A stretch of DNA of 64,000 bases from Psococerastis gibbosa (Eukaryota; Arthropoda; Insecta; Psocodea; Psocidae). The DNA lies in the NCBI GenBank assembly GCA_963971405.1, contig OZ020489.1, positions 27,988,290 to 28,052,289 of the forward strand. The letters run 5' to 3'. Position 1 is the first letter of the stretch; every line of letters starts with the position of its first letter. This document shows positions 21,851 to 33,044 of the stretch, piece after piece. The notes under the pieces were generated by a model that was given only the letters and a program-made list of their open reading frames with translations, made no database searches and was not told where the DNA came from. The position numbers were made by a program, and so were the translations under genes.

Positions 21851-22022
21851 GTTCTATATAGGGGAGATGGAACTTTCACTTCGCCCAAAAAATATAATTT
21901 TGAATGTCTGGGGCCACTTGCCACGTCTCCTGTCATCAGCCACTGAAAAACCGCAGCAGGTGGTCCCAAGATTAAAAAATAATTTTGGCGCGCTTGAACG
22001 TCCCATCTGCCCTATATAGAAC
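21851..22022. mobile_element. Inverted-repeat MITE, 172 bp
   Basis: Left TTCTATATAGGGGAGATGG and right CCATCTGCCCTATATAGAA are inverted copies. The interior has CTGGGGCCACTTGCCACGTC. The opposing open frames here only reflect the palindrome. The TSD is unclear (TGTTC versus AACTC side). Confidence 0.75.
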
Positions 22023-22193
22023 TCAAGGTAAGGGTAACTCAACTCACCGGACGTCAGGTATAGTCAGAACAGAAGCCGAAATAAAACTAAAATAAATAAA
22101 CAACCTTCCAATGCGTTTCATGGTTATTAATATACTTTAAATTTGTTTCTATACTCTCGCTGACTTCACCACAGGACTGTGAGTAGCCCTTGA

Positions 22194-22503
22194 GTTCTAT
22201 ATAGGAGAGACGGGATGGGACATTCACTCCCACCACCAAGGATATTTTTTTAATTTCTGGTGCCACTTTCCACGTCTTCTTCGAGCAATCAGCAGAGCTC
22301 GCCTTGAAAACTACTCAACAAAAAAATCCCACTGTGCCTGCAAGGCGTACTCTGATGGATTAAAAGAAGACGTGTTAATGTTATGTGTTAATGGATGTGT
22401 TAGTGTTAAAACTCAGGCTGACAACGTGACATGGCAGATGGCCCTAAAAATTCAAATAATATCCTTAGTGGTATCGAATGCCCCATGTTTCTTCTATAGA
22501 ACC
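22194..22503. mobile_element. Inverted-repeat MITE, same family, about 310 bp
   Basis: Left GTTCTATATAGGAGAGACGG then GATGGGACATTCACT. The right end is a diverged inverted copy (AGTGGTATCGAATGCCCCAT, TTCTATAGAAC). The interior CCACTTTCCACGTCTTCTTC is shared with 20750-21005 and 21851-22022. Confidence 0.7.
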
Positions 22504-22509
22504 CCTGTA

Positions 22510-24260
22510 TACTACCCCTGTTAATGACAGTATACGTGTGTATAAGTGGAAACACGCAAGTTTTCAACCGCATCTACCTCTGATATTTTTCCCCATAACT
22601 TTACAACTAGATATGACAGAGGCTGACAACGTAATGCGATTTAATGATAATACGACAAAAGCAATGTTGCTAGTGGCGATGTTGACACCTGTCACCTTAC
22701 TATGATGAATAGCCTACATAACCGATATTACCTTACTAACCCCGTCTCTGAAGGCAGACGGTAATTTATTATTACAGATGTTGCCCTAGAGACGTTGTCT
22801 AATGTACATATACAGTATTGAAAAAGTGTAGGGAAAGTGGCAAATTACGGCAACCGGTTTACTGATAAAACCTATTACGCCTCTCAACATAAATGAGCCA
22901 TCTGTGGTTATTGCTAAAGTATTGCACGCTTTTACTACATGCGCTATCTTTGTTTTTCCGAGATTTGTAGGCCAATGATCTCAGCAGATTAGTGGAGGTG
23001 AATCTAATGTAACAGCCCCCGCAGAGGATAAGCGCAGTACCGGCATAGCCGCGAGCAAATGTCCCCATACTGTTAGAGTTGAGCTTCTATTATCATTTCA
23101 TTTTATAGAAAAAACCCTAACAAAAAAAGTAATTCAATTCATTGCACCAATAGTAATCGTAAATCTCAGACTTAAACTAACAATAATATCGGGCGAAATT
23201 TGAAGTAGGAGACTATGAATTTTTGACAAGAAGTTTGATTGGGAACATAGAATGAGACGCAGAAGAGTTTGTAGAAATATGGGGCTGTTGATAAATTGGA
23301 TCAATTACGGCAAAGTGAACGGGAAAGAATCGGATACCACTAGAGTAGCCCTTGAGGGCTAGTCTGGGAACCTCTGGCAAAACTTTTCCTAGTTCTATAC
23401 GTGACTTTTTTTGATTTCCTTTTCTATCTAAAACAAAGGGTTTTCTCTGAAAAGGAGAGTAGGCTGAAGAAAGCTCACTATGACATACTGTAGATATTTA
23501 ACCTGTACGACCCCTGAGTTCCCTAAGACGTTGCTTCAGGTGGGGGGGGGGGGGGGGCGAGCGTCAGTAATCAAAACTATCTGTTTAATAATATTAAATA
23601 GTATGTAAAACAACAATGATACATGAGTTATGATCTTAGATCATATAATACTCTCGACACGGCATTCTAGATGCACTACAGAATAAAGGGGCACCAATAT
23701 TATGTTTATCTTTTGCCAGCGGATGACGTCGCAGCCCAGATTACCCAGCAAAAGAGACTTTGTTGTAGACAACCTGATTACCCGAGTGACTAGTTTTTTT
23801 TTGTCATTAGTTAAATAACGGACTGGTCGTTAGAAGTTTCTAATTGAATATTTGAATATTAAATATGTTTTACCAACGTTAAGAAAATGTTTTTTCACTC
23901 CATTTAATTGATTAACTCAACACAACTTAAAAGTAATAGGCTCGCGCCCCTAAATGCAGCTGCTTTAGCACTTTTGCCAGTGTGTGACGTCATTTTATGT
24001 TGGTCCCTCGGAAATTCTAACATGGCGTGTCTAGAGTATTCTATTGTCTAAGGCTACGAGTATGCCTATGAACTAATGTAAATAACCTCTACAGATAAAT
24101 TAGGGAGGAAAAAAAAAACATGGAAATTGAAAGAGAACGGAATTTTGCAAAATGACACAGGACGTCCCTCCAATTCTAATCGTTTTATTTTTCAATTTGC
24201 AATTAGCTTTTTTAAATAAGCCCCAAACGTATTCCAACTTCCCCGTTAAATCGCATCAAT
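22510..24260. other. No gene seen; long poly-G tract
   Basis: Contains a run of about 16 G at 23541-23557. Several CAACCGGTTT-like R1 pieces occur near 22850. No supported coding sequence. Confidence 0.5.
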
Positions 24261-24264
24261 GAAT

Positions 24265-24500
24265 TAAGAGAGGAGAAGCCCACTACGCGTTTTGGGAACA
24301 AAGTCAAATTTCACAGAAAACACCATTGTCGGGCTATCAAAAATGTCGCATCATCAAAAAGAAATACTCCTCTACATTTTGAAATATATGATAGTTGACC
24401 GTCGCTAACATCGATTGTCCACAGTTTTTGAACTCCTTTCTCCGAGCGCTCTCACTAATAGTATTTGCACAAATCACATTCAATCATTGTGGCCAATCGG
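24265..24500 (-). repeat. R1 satellite-like unit, minus strand
   Basis: Reads on the minus strand as GAGCGCTCGGAGAAAGG, ACTGTGGACAATCGATGTTA, AAATGTAGAGGAGTATTTC, TTTGACTTTGTTC and AAACGCGTAGTGGGC, in R1 order. Confidence 0.65.
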
Positions 24501-24525
24501 TATTATTGACGGACATATCATATAA

Positions 24526-24692
24526 ATCGACTTCGTTGGCCAGACCGGTAGCGTGCTTGTACTTGTGCGAGTCTCTATACGCCATGTGATCGGTGATGTG
24601 TCGTAACTCAACACGTGCATTAACCTACAGAGGCGACTGAAGAGGTCTATCGGATACATTCATTAAATTGTTTGTGATTAACATTAAAATAA
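24526..24692 (+). mobile_element. tRNA-like SINE, family S2, first copy
   Basis: Pairs with 40597-40765. Shared blocks are ATCGACTTCG(T/A)TGGCCAG, a box-A-like GGTAGCGTGCTTG, a box-B-like TTGTGCGAGTCT, TAACCTACAGAGG(C/T)GACTGA and ATACATTCATTAAATTGTTT at the 3' side. The head is consistent with a degraded tRNA origin. Confidence 0.55.
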
Positions 24693-24699
24693 CAAATAA

Positions 24700-25600
24700 A
24701 AATAAAAATAAAAAATTATAATCAAAATTCAAACTTTTTGCTAAGGGATCTGTTTTTATCGATGTTTCATCGTCAGATATTTGATTTCCTACACTTTTTG
24801 GGCCTTCCCCACTCAGATAGTCTCTTAAAATCTGGAAAAAAGTGCTATATATTATAAGTCAAAATATGTCCATTGTACCGTATTTTATAATGGAATTTCG
24901 CGAACCAATGGCTCGCGAGGAATTCCTCTTTCCAACTGCCCGGTAGAGTCCAAAAAGAAAAAAACTGAAAGAGGCGCCTCCATGCCGCACGATCCCCCCC
25001 CCCCCCTCGCTTCCCTCATATGAATCTCTAATCCGTTTTTCCATTTCCCAACTCCATGGGCAGCTTATTTTAACAGACGATGTCGAGATCAACGTCAAAA
25101 AAATCCCGTGTAAAAAAGAATCAACGAAGAGTGTTCTTTCTACATTTAAATTATACTGTAAAAATATTTTGTTGCTGAAGGCAATCTTTGTTCAAGTTTT
25201 TTCTACGAAATGATTATTTGCAGTTACTAACAAGCAAACAACTAAATAAATATACATTTCGTTCGTCTCTTTAGATAGCACTGTAGTTGAATTGTTTGGC
25301 TACTCCTAACTGATTTCTGATTTGAGTAAATCCGTAAATCTGGGCGTAAAAAAAAACATGAAAAGATGTGTATTTTTTAGAAATAAAATTTTGACGCCCG
25401 ATACACAGGGACGATTATCACAGCAGCGATTTTCCGATGTCTTTTATCATTGTAGGGACAGGGTGGTTGTTGCAAACACACAGAGACTACTTTAGAAGAT
25501 TTCTATGATCTGGCGTGTCTATAGGGGAAGACTAAGCACTTTCGTGCAGTCGATTTCACGCCAGCTTACAAAATCGACAAGAAATCGGCCAGAAATCTTC
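24700..25600. other. No gene seen
   Basis: AT-rich DNA with a C11 tract at 24996-25006 and A-rich simple sequence. Nothing recognised. Confidence 0.5.
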
Positions 25601-25659
25601 TGCTAGCCCAATGGCTGCAATGGAAAAGACGCCAGCAAATCGCAACCGCGAGAACCGTC

Positions 25660-25882
25660 CGTGTGTACCGGACCTGTGCGTCAATCATTATAAGTCTCTA
25701 AATATACTTCCAGTAGCTTTACTTTACAGGAAAGTTATACTACAGTTATTTATATACCATATCTTACCAGCCTTGGTACCACAGACAAAGAATATTCCAA
25801 CGAGAACGGAGCCCTAATTGTATTTTGTCTAATTATTGTATTTGTTGGAAATAAAGAATTGTTATTATTATTATTATTATAA
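25660..25882 (+). mobile_element. Probable LINE 3' end with (TTA)n tail
   Basis: A frame ending at 25817 (LNILPVALLYRKVILQLFIY, then TKNIPTRTEP and stop) is followed by AATAAAGAATTG and (TTATTA)n. An AATAAA signal next to a short tandem tail is usual for non-LTR 3' ends, and the peptide is of the type seen at LINE C-termini. The family is not established. Confidence 0.35.
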
Positions 25883-26386
25883 TCATAAAAATAAAAATAA
25901 AATAAATATTATAAATAAATAACAAAAATAAATGATTAAGCCTTGTTTAGCAGCACTGTATGAGTCTTTTGTCCCAAATAAGCGCTAGCTTGGGGATGCG
26001 GGATGGTATTATTATGTATTGTATTTTTGTAATATATGCTCCTTGTCCAGGGAATACTGGACACGGAAAAGAAGAAGGAAGGAAGGATTGCAACGCAATT
26101 GCAATCTATGTGAAAGATACAAAATCCCATAAAGAGACAACCGGACTCCAGAGGGACAAAACCCATACGGAAGTAAAAAATAAAATTTCCCAGAAAATAT
26201 CGAACTTGAGCCATAAAGTAGAAACCATGTTCTTGTTACTAACTCCGATTGGCCACAGCAATTGAGCTTGATTTGCAAACAATAACTGACACTGAGGATG
26301 TGATCGAAAGGATTACAAAATTGTGGCTAATTGGTGTTAGTTACGACCATACACTATGTTTCAAAATGATCATTTCGTCTACTTTA

Positions 26387-27835
26387 GGCGGCAATTCCAC
26401 CGGCGAATTTACTTCATTTTTTGTTTGTTTTGTTTTAAGGAGACTATTATATATGTAGATACTTAACTTATCTATTATAAATGAAGTTATAATATGGTAG
26501 CAGACATAAGGGGACCAGCACTGAAATGGATGAGGTCATACCTTGTTGGTAGATCTCATTATATTTCAATCTCAGACTGCCACCCCCAAATAAAACCGGT
26601 TTCAAATGGGGTACCCCAGGGCAGCGTTTTAGGTCCTATACTTTTTGTGGCCTACATAAACAACCTACATAAAGTACCATCCAAAGGGGTAACTACCCAC
26701 TATGCGGATGACACTACTTTGGATTTCAGTGGGCAAGACATGAAAACTATTGAAATAGATGCTTATATAGATTTGTGCCAAGTGCAGCAGTGGCTGTCCG
26801 CAAATCGACTGGTGTGTAACCCCCTCAAGTCGGTGGCAGTAGTTTTTAAGACACGAGGAAAACCGGATGTCATCCCAAACGTTGTGATGGGTGAATCTAA
26901 CATACCTCTTGCTGGTGAAACCAACTTTCTGGGCATCAAAGTCGATGCTGAGCTTACATGGGCTCCTCATGTAGAGGCCGCCTGTCACAAACTTAGCACA
27001 AATATTTTCGCACTAAGGCTGTTTGCTCAAATCTGCAATGACAGGCAAGTTCTCATGATGGTCTACCACGGTACTATTCGCCCAATAATATCCCATGGCC
27101 TAGTTGCCTGGGGAGGTACGGCCAAATCAAATATGGATAAGATATTGGTCATGCAGAAGCGTGCTGTTAGAATTATAGCCGGTCTTAAATAGAGGGAGTC
27201 ATGTAGGCAAGCCTTTAAAGACCTCGAAATTCTTACTGCTCCCTCCATGTACTTAGAAGCGACCATAATGCACTGCCTCGCACAAGCCAACTTTACAAGA
27301 GTGGGAGAAATATTGGGCCGTGAAACCCGGCGGGCTGACATCGACTTCCACATTCCCCGAACCCGAAGACATGGCACCGACAATTTCATTCTAATAAAGG
27401 GAAGGTTGCTGTTCAACCAGTTACCAGACCACATTAAGAGACTGCTTTCGGAGGTTAAGGAGTTCAGGCGAATATTACACACTTACCTGGTGGAGGGTGT
27501 GATTTATTCACTTGATGAGTTTCTGGGGAATGCGTAAATTAATTTGGCCAATTGTTCTTACAATGGGCCAATTTTATTTCGTTTTGTAAATTTTAATTTT
27601 TTATATTGTTGATGTTAGTTATCTAAGTTAAATTTACATGTTAAGTGTTTTTAGTTTAGTTATAATTGTATTGTATTACTGTATCCAATATAATTAATTC
27701 ATTCATTAATAAGTCCCTACCATATTATAACTTAATGTATAATAGATAAGTTAAGTATCTACATAATAGTCTCCTTAAAACAAACAAAAAATCTCAAATC
27801 ACGAATGAAGTAAATTCGCCGGTGGAATTGGCGCC
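26387..27835. mobile_element. PIF/Harbinger-like element carrying a LINE fragment, 1.45 kb
   Basis: Ends GGCGGCAATTCCACCGGCG and CGCCGGTGGAATTGGCGCC are flanked by TTA at 26384-26386 and 27836-27838. The inverted arms extend about 110 bp (TTTAAGGAGACTATTAT, TAGATACTTAACTTATCTAT, GTTATAATATGGTAG) and include the motif GGTAGCAGACAT used by the other copies. The space between the arms is filled by a LINE fragment (26506 to about 27706). Either a LINE landed in the loop of a MITE, or the MITE captured it. The arms differ at only a handful of positions. Confidence 0.88.
26506..27537 (+). pseudogene. Non-LTR (LINE) reverse transcriptase, 5'-truncated, one nonsense codon
   Basis: The frame starts inside the MITE (the first ~5 codons from ATG 26494 are MITE sequence) and continues with ALKWMRSYLVGR, the RT block NGVPQGSVLGPILFVAYINN (residues 38-57 from 26494), and motif C HYADDT (YADD at 70-73). 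A thumb-like region follows (NFLGIKVDAELTW, IISHGLVAWGG, QKRAVRIIAGLK). A TAG at 27190-27192 interrupts the frame, after which the same frame continues (RESCRQAFKDLEILTAPSMY) to TAA at 27535-27537. The order matches Jockey/CR1-type ORF2 C-terminal halves. The endonuclease and RT motif A are missing because of truncation. A short 3' UTR ends near ATTCATTCATTA (27698-27709). Confidence 0.93.
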
Positions 27836-27839
27836 TTAT

Positions 27840-29095
27840 GACATTTCACTTATGGCTCTACGATCGGTATTTCTTGTGAAATTGGATAGGCCTATACGAG
27901 TACTTGAATATACTATAAATTACTTTCGGAAATTTCTAAGGAATTAATTAATTATGGAATGAAAACCTTCGAAGATTTATATAGGGAATGGAATATTAAG
28001 AGTTTTATAAATTAAATTATAAAGAAAAAATTATAAAAAGCGGACTGTGGAGTTGCCCGACAAAAACATAAGTTTGCTGTTTTACTCCTAAAAGTGAAGC
28101 GTCTTTTGATATTATTATGATGGATATTTCCTGTGAATTATTTATTTTATTTTATTCTAAAATGGGAGTTGCCAATTGGCACTTAATTGTTTAAAAAATT
28201 AATGTCATTTGATTGTTTAAAAAATTAAAAAGGGACATAGTTTACTTCATTTTCTTTGTCATAAGCTAACAACCTGCAGCATCCAATGAAATAAAATGGA
28301 ATTGGTTCATTTTGTTATTAGGTAGGCTACACTTAGTTGAATTTTCGGTTGAATATGCGAAGAAAACAGTCTATTCAAAGAAGAACTGCTTCACCCTTTA
28401 GAGGGGAAGCATAATACTAGTAGAAACATTAACAGTAAATATGTCTCGTTTTTTTATTTAATATTTTGCTAACGTCCGTGAATCCCTTGTATTTCACAAG
28501 CTAAATATAGTTGCGGGTTGTTGACGCAGGTACCCTCCCCTAAAATTGGCTAGGTAATTGTCCCCGCACTCACTTTATTTCAGTCTTAATTTTGCATCGA
28601 CTCCAATAGGTTCCGCATTTATTTTCCTATTGTTTATATGTACCTAAACCTTCAGGAGCGTAATTTGAATTTGAAGTCCCTATAGTTACTAGTTTATTAG
28701 GATACGCTCCTGTAGTGAGTTAGGTACTTTATTTATTTACTGAGCTAACGTATAACGCCACAGTTATTAACTTGCAAATATTAGACCAATAAAGTGGGCA
28801 GAGGCAATTAAAAACAGCACGGCGAATTGTGAGGATGCCATTTTAATGGTTATTGAATGGAACACAACGCAATTTCATTTATTTGAATTTTCACCTTTCA
28901 ACAGCGCTTACTGTGAATTTAATTTGCTTCATATTGCTATAATTGTTTTGATACAATATATCATTGGAAGAAGCGCAGAACAATGTAAGAAAACATTAAC
29001 AGAAAAAAAACAGACGCTATTATTAGTATTAAAGGGCTTTTGACGGGCTCAGGCCTTCTTGTAAAAGGCCCATTATTATATATACCTATATATAT
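27840..29095. other. No gene seen
   Basis: Begins with an R1-like fragment (ATGGCTCTACGATCGGTATT at 27851). The remainder is AT-rich with no supported frame. Confidence 0.5.
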
Positions 29096-29099
29096 TATA

Positions 29100-29285
29100 T
29101 ATACCTTGCCCTGCCAATGATCTCATCAGTATCCGGACACTATTCGTATATTTTCCGAATGAATTTCTAGCCTTTGGCAAACTGGTTCACTCCTCGATGT
29201 CAACCCACGCCGACTACAAGTGCCAATGGGCTAGCTCAGTCATGCATACCATTGACATTGTAACAAGCACGACTTAACAAAGTAC
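29100..29285 (+). repeat. Dispersed repeat, second copy (pairs with 11825-12015)
   Basis: Shares TTTCCGAATGAATTTCTAGC, CTTTGGCAAACTGGTTCACTC, GATGTCAACCCACGCCGACT and ACTACAAG with the first copy. A TA-rich run (29076-29104) lies just upstream. Confidence 0.7.
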
Positions 29286-29289
29286 GGAG

Positions 29290-30110
29290 ATGAGGGATTA
29301 AAGCTCCATGAAAACCTGTGACTTCAAGTTTTAATAACTGTGCAGCCATCGGGCACGTAACCTGTTTAACAGGGGGAAAAAAGTTTTCTTACTTTCCTCC
29401 AGTTAAGTAGAAAGTTGAAGGAAAGCAAAAGTTACTTTGTTCTTTGCTTGAGTATCCTGAGGCATGTTTGTATCTTTGCAGCCTAATGTATTGTAAATTA
29501 AGAATGGAGATGTTAATGACGGATTAACCACACTAATTAAATACGGCATATTATGTATAGTATATATAGACCTATATACGGTATATTATGAAGTTGGAAA
29601 TTCCAGTATATTTACAATACATACAAGATTGAGGGGCTGAGTTTTGTTCACAGTTGAAAATTGGGGTACTTTTGATTTTCCTTACGGTAGTAGTAGTGGT
29701 AGTGTTCGCCGGGTTAATAACGACTAGGCCTCATATTTGGGCCCATAGAGCCCATATTAGAACTTTTCAGGAGTAGTTGGGAATTTCAAGGTTCGTTAGT
29801 TAGAGTGTGTTAAAAGTCAACTACCAATATTTTGGACAACTTTTCACAGCACATTTTTCATTGATAGGAGAATTTTGGCCTGCACATACAAAAAACCGGT
29901 TTATTAATTTTATTGCTGCTTATACGTATATGCAGTATGCAGAAGCTGAGACATACAAATCAAATGCGATTGGTAAGTGTCGTTATAATGATCGTAAATC
30001 GTAAGAGGAATAGACACTAAGAACTCTTAAGGCAGAGATTTCAAAATATTATGTAAAAAATTGAAGGCCGTCTTATGTACAAAATTAAAATTAATTAAAT
30101 CCACATTCCA
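29290..30110. other. No gene seen
   Basis: No recognised repeat. A 65-residue frame at 29807-30004 lacks support. Confidence 0.45.
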
Positions 30111-30120
30111 AATCCGCAAC

Positions 30121-30339
30121 CAAGGCCGTGCCCAGGTTTTTGTTTGGGGGGGGGGGGGCAAAAAAAAAATTTACGTCTTTTTTCGATGAAATTCCATTCT
30201 ATCCAGATTCAAATTTTTTTAAAAAAATTCTAATTCTTCAAATAATACAGATTTACAACAAATGATAAATTGTATCACTAACATATACAATAAAAATTAA
30301 ATTTTTGACGTGGACCCCCCCCCCCTGGGCGCGGCCATG
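30121..30339. mobile_element. hAT-type MITE, 219 bp, TSD TCCGCAAC
   Basis: Left CAAGGCCGTGCCCAGG and right CCTGGGCGCGGCCATG are inverted. The identical 8-bp TCCGCAAC lies at 30113-30120 and 30340-30347, the size expected for hAT transposases. A G12 tract follows the left end and a C12 tract precedes the right end. No ORF. Confidence 0.9.
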
Positions 30340-30558
30340 TCCGCAACGATCCTAAATTGGTCACATGAGAAATTCTAAAAAAACAAGCTATTTAAAAACA
30401 TCTGACTACTTTAATAGGCTGGCTGCTCAACCAAATCGGTATGCACTTTAGAGGTTATTCAGTAGGCCTATAATTTCAGATGACAAAAATCTACTGGGAT
30501 AATTTGTATTTTTATAATATTTTAAATTAATTTTTGCATCCCTGGTCCAGGCCTAGTC

Positions 30559-30880
30559 CAGGGGTTCCCAAATTTTTTGTCCGTGAACCACTAGATTATT
30601 TTATGATTTTCCGTGGACCACCATGGCTGTGACAGGAAAATTGTCAAATTCTAGGACCAAGATCAAGAAATTTGTGCGTACAATTAGGTAACGTGCTAAT
30701 ATTTGATTAAATGTTTATAGGACAGGTCACTGGTATAGTTTGGATTTTATAGTTCAGTGCCAAGACTTACTAGTATTTTACTTCAAATTTCCAATAACTC
30801 AGCAGTTTTATTTTCTTATTTCTTACTTTGGTCCGTGGACCACCTGATACATGTCTGTGGACCACAGTTTGGGAACCACT
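30559..30880. mobile_element. hAT-type MITE, 322 bp, 8-bp TSD with one mismatch
   Basis: Left CAGGGGTTCCCAAATTTTTT and right CACAGTTTGGGAACCACT are inverted, with sub-terminal CCGTGGACCACC / GTCCGTGGACCACC repeats. Flanks GCCTAGTC (30551-30558) and GCATAGTC (30881-30888) agree at 7 of 8 positions. The CAGNGGTTCCCAAA terminus is characteristic of hAT elements. Confidence 0.85.
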
Positions 30881-30889
30881 GCATAGTCC

Positions 30890-33030
30890 ATCAGTTCAAG
30901 AAAATTCAAAAACTGGCAAAATGGCTTCCTCAATATTTACACGTGTGCTCCCCGGGCCATATAATAATTTGTGGTAAACCGGAGCGGATCAATTTAAGAA
31001 TTTAACACCTTTTAGCCTTTGCTCTATAAAGAATCTTCCCGGCACAGGGCTCAAATCTTAACCTTTTCAAAATATCATCACCGCGCCATTTTGGCACCGC
31101 CCATTCTCATTGTCTATCTTAATTGGCAAGCTTTGCCAGAAAACCTCAACAAAAATGTCCCCTCACAACTTCCCAAGCCGTTTGGCGCTTTCCGACCCCT
31201 AACCTTTTATCTCAATCTTCCAACATTTATCCCCGACTTCTCAAAACAACGAGCTTTATGGCTTACAATAATTTTTATTGTAATGCACGTCAATAAAAGT
31301 GAGGACTCGAGAGTTGTTCAAGAAGTCAGTGCCTGGACGATCCTCACATAGAATTTTCAACATGAGAACCCCCTTCTAAGGCTAATAGCGAGGAAAAGTT
31401 TGCGATATTTTGGAACAATCATGTAATTTCCTCTGGAGCAAGTAAGAGCATTATAATGGAGCTGGGTCGTAAAACTAGCTCCAGATTATGTGGAAATGAA
31501 TTTATAATGTAACTACTAATGACTTTAGTGACGAATTTCCCTGCTAATGAACTTTTTGCTTCAAGCATTAGCATGCAGTTCCAAGACTCATTGTAGACAT
31601 TGAGTAGACATGGACCGTAAGCATAAAATTGAGCTAAAAATTAAAAAAAAAAAACAATTGCCTTACCAATTTTTCTTTAGATTGTCGTGAGAGCTAGTAC
31701 ATTTAAAGCGCCTAGGGGTCAAGTGGTGCAATTTCATGCAAATTGGAGTTAAGTTATGTTGGAGTTAAGTTATGTTGTTACTCACGCTGTTCTTTATCTT
31801 AGAAGCCAACAGTCAATATGAAAATGCTAGAATACATGGGAAATGGATATATTTTCAATTGCGTGAAACCGCCAAATTTAAGTTAGCCCAAATAAATAAA
31901 AATGGATCGAGAGAAGACGGTAGACAATTGAATGGGAATAGTAATTATTGTCTGATTTAACGCGACAATAAACTACCATAATGATCCATTGCCAATTATT
32001 CGGAAAAAAAATTCTCTTTCCCACTTCTCATTATTCCCGCGCATCTTGAGTTTCAACTAGCGTTGAAGAGCTTATCAAAAGAAACTCAGCATAGACTTTT
32101 TCTTTTATCTTTTTTTTCATATTTTGTTGAAACCCAAGGAATTATCAGCCAATTCGATCTTTTCCCATTAATAAAGGACTCTTATATAGCTGTAGCTGAG
32201 AAGAAAAGGTTAAGGGTAATGAAAAGACAAGGTTGCAAGAAAGGAGCTAGACAAGAACAATTTTAGATTTTAGTGGATATTCCTCTCTTGTTTGAATGAG
32301 ACGCTTTTTTATGAATCAAGATTTAATACAAGGTTGTAGCGCATTTCTAAAACGTTTTTCTACGAAGAATCTGATAACAGATTGATCCGGGTAGGTTTAC
32401 TACCTTCCCCCCCCCCCCCCTAGGTATGTTATTTATCGTGTTACTGTCGTTGATGTCATATGCTCTTTTTGTATAGTCGACTGCTCTTTTCTGTATTCCC
32501 TTAACTATTCTCGTGCATGCGTATAGTGCGTACAAACAGTACGCGCGCCATGTGTCAGCTACCAGTCCCTATGCCATTGAATAGCTATCAAGAGCTCAAT
32601 ATCTGTCGTTGGTAAGACATGATAACAGAGTGAATCCATATTCCCTTTACCAGGCTCCGAACCTGCCATTTTGCAACCAAAAGACTTATCCTGTCGCAAG
32701 CTACCGCGCTTTGAATATAAAAGGGAATATCAGTTACGACTTAGGAGAAGCTTTTGATGCGGTGCCACATGACACCTGTCACAATGTGGCGGGGACCCAT
32801 CGTGTCGTGTCATAATATGAAAACCCTTTGTGGGGTTCGTCTTCATAAATTTTAAGTGCTTCTCAGCTGTCAGCATGTGTTTAGTGAACAATGCAATAAT
32901 ATAAAATGCTTTTATTTAATGCTGATGTTAAATGGAATATAGAAAGTGGCCTATATAAATGATAACTTTAGACGAATAAAGGCTGGGGATTAATTAGATC
33001 CGGCATATGCTTTCCTATTAATCAATATTA
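30890..33030. other. No supported gene; possible RT relic near 32722-32757
   Basis: Mostly AT-rich DNA with short unsupported frames and a C11 tract at 32409-32420. At 32738-32773 a plus-strand frame reads DLGEAFDAVPHD, close to motif A of non-LTR reverse transcriptases (DLSKAFDTVPHD-type), but its flanks do not resemble RT, so it is at most a relic. Confidence 0.35.
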
Positions 33031-33044
33031 GTATAGGTACCAAG

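Noticed and set aside
26665..26988. 107-residue minus-strand frame opposite the LINE RT
   Set aside because: It is an antisense shadow of a frame with clear RT motifs.
31019..31351. 110-residue plus-strand frame
   Set aside because: Starts from a non-ATG codon, has no splice context and shows no recognisable domain. The length is reachable by chance in 64 kb.
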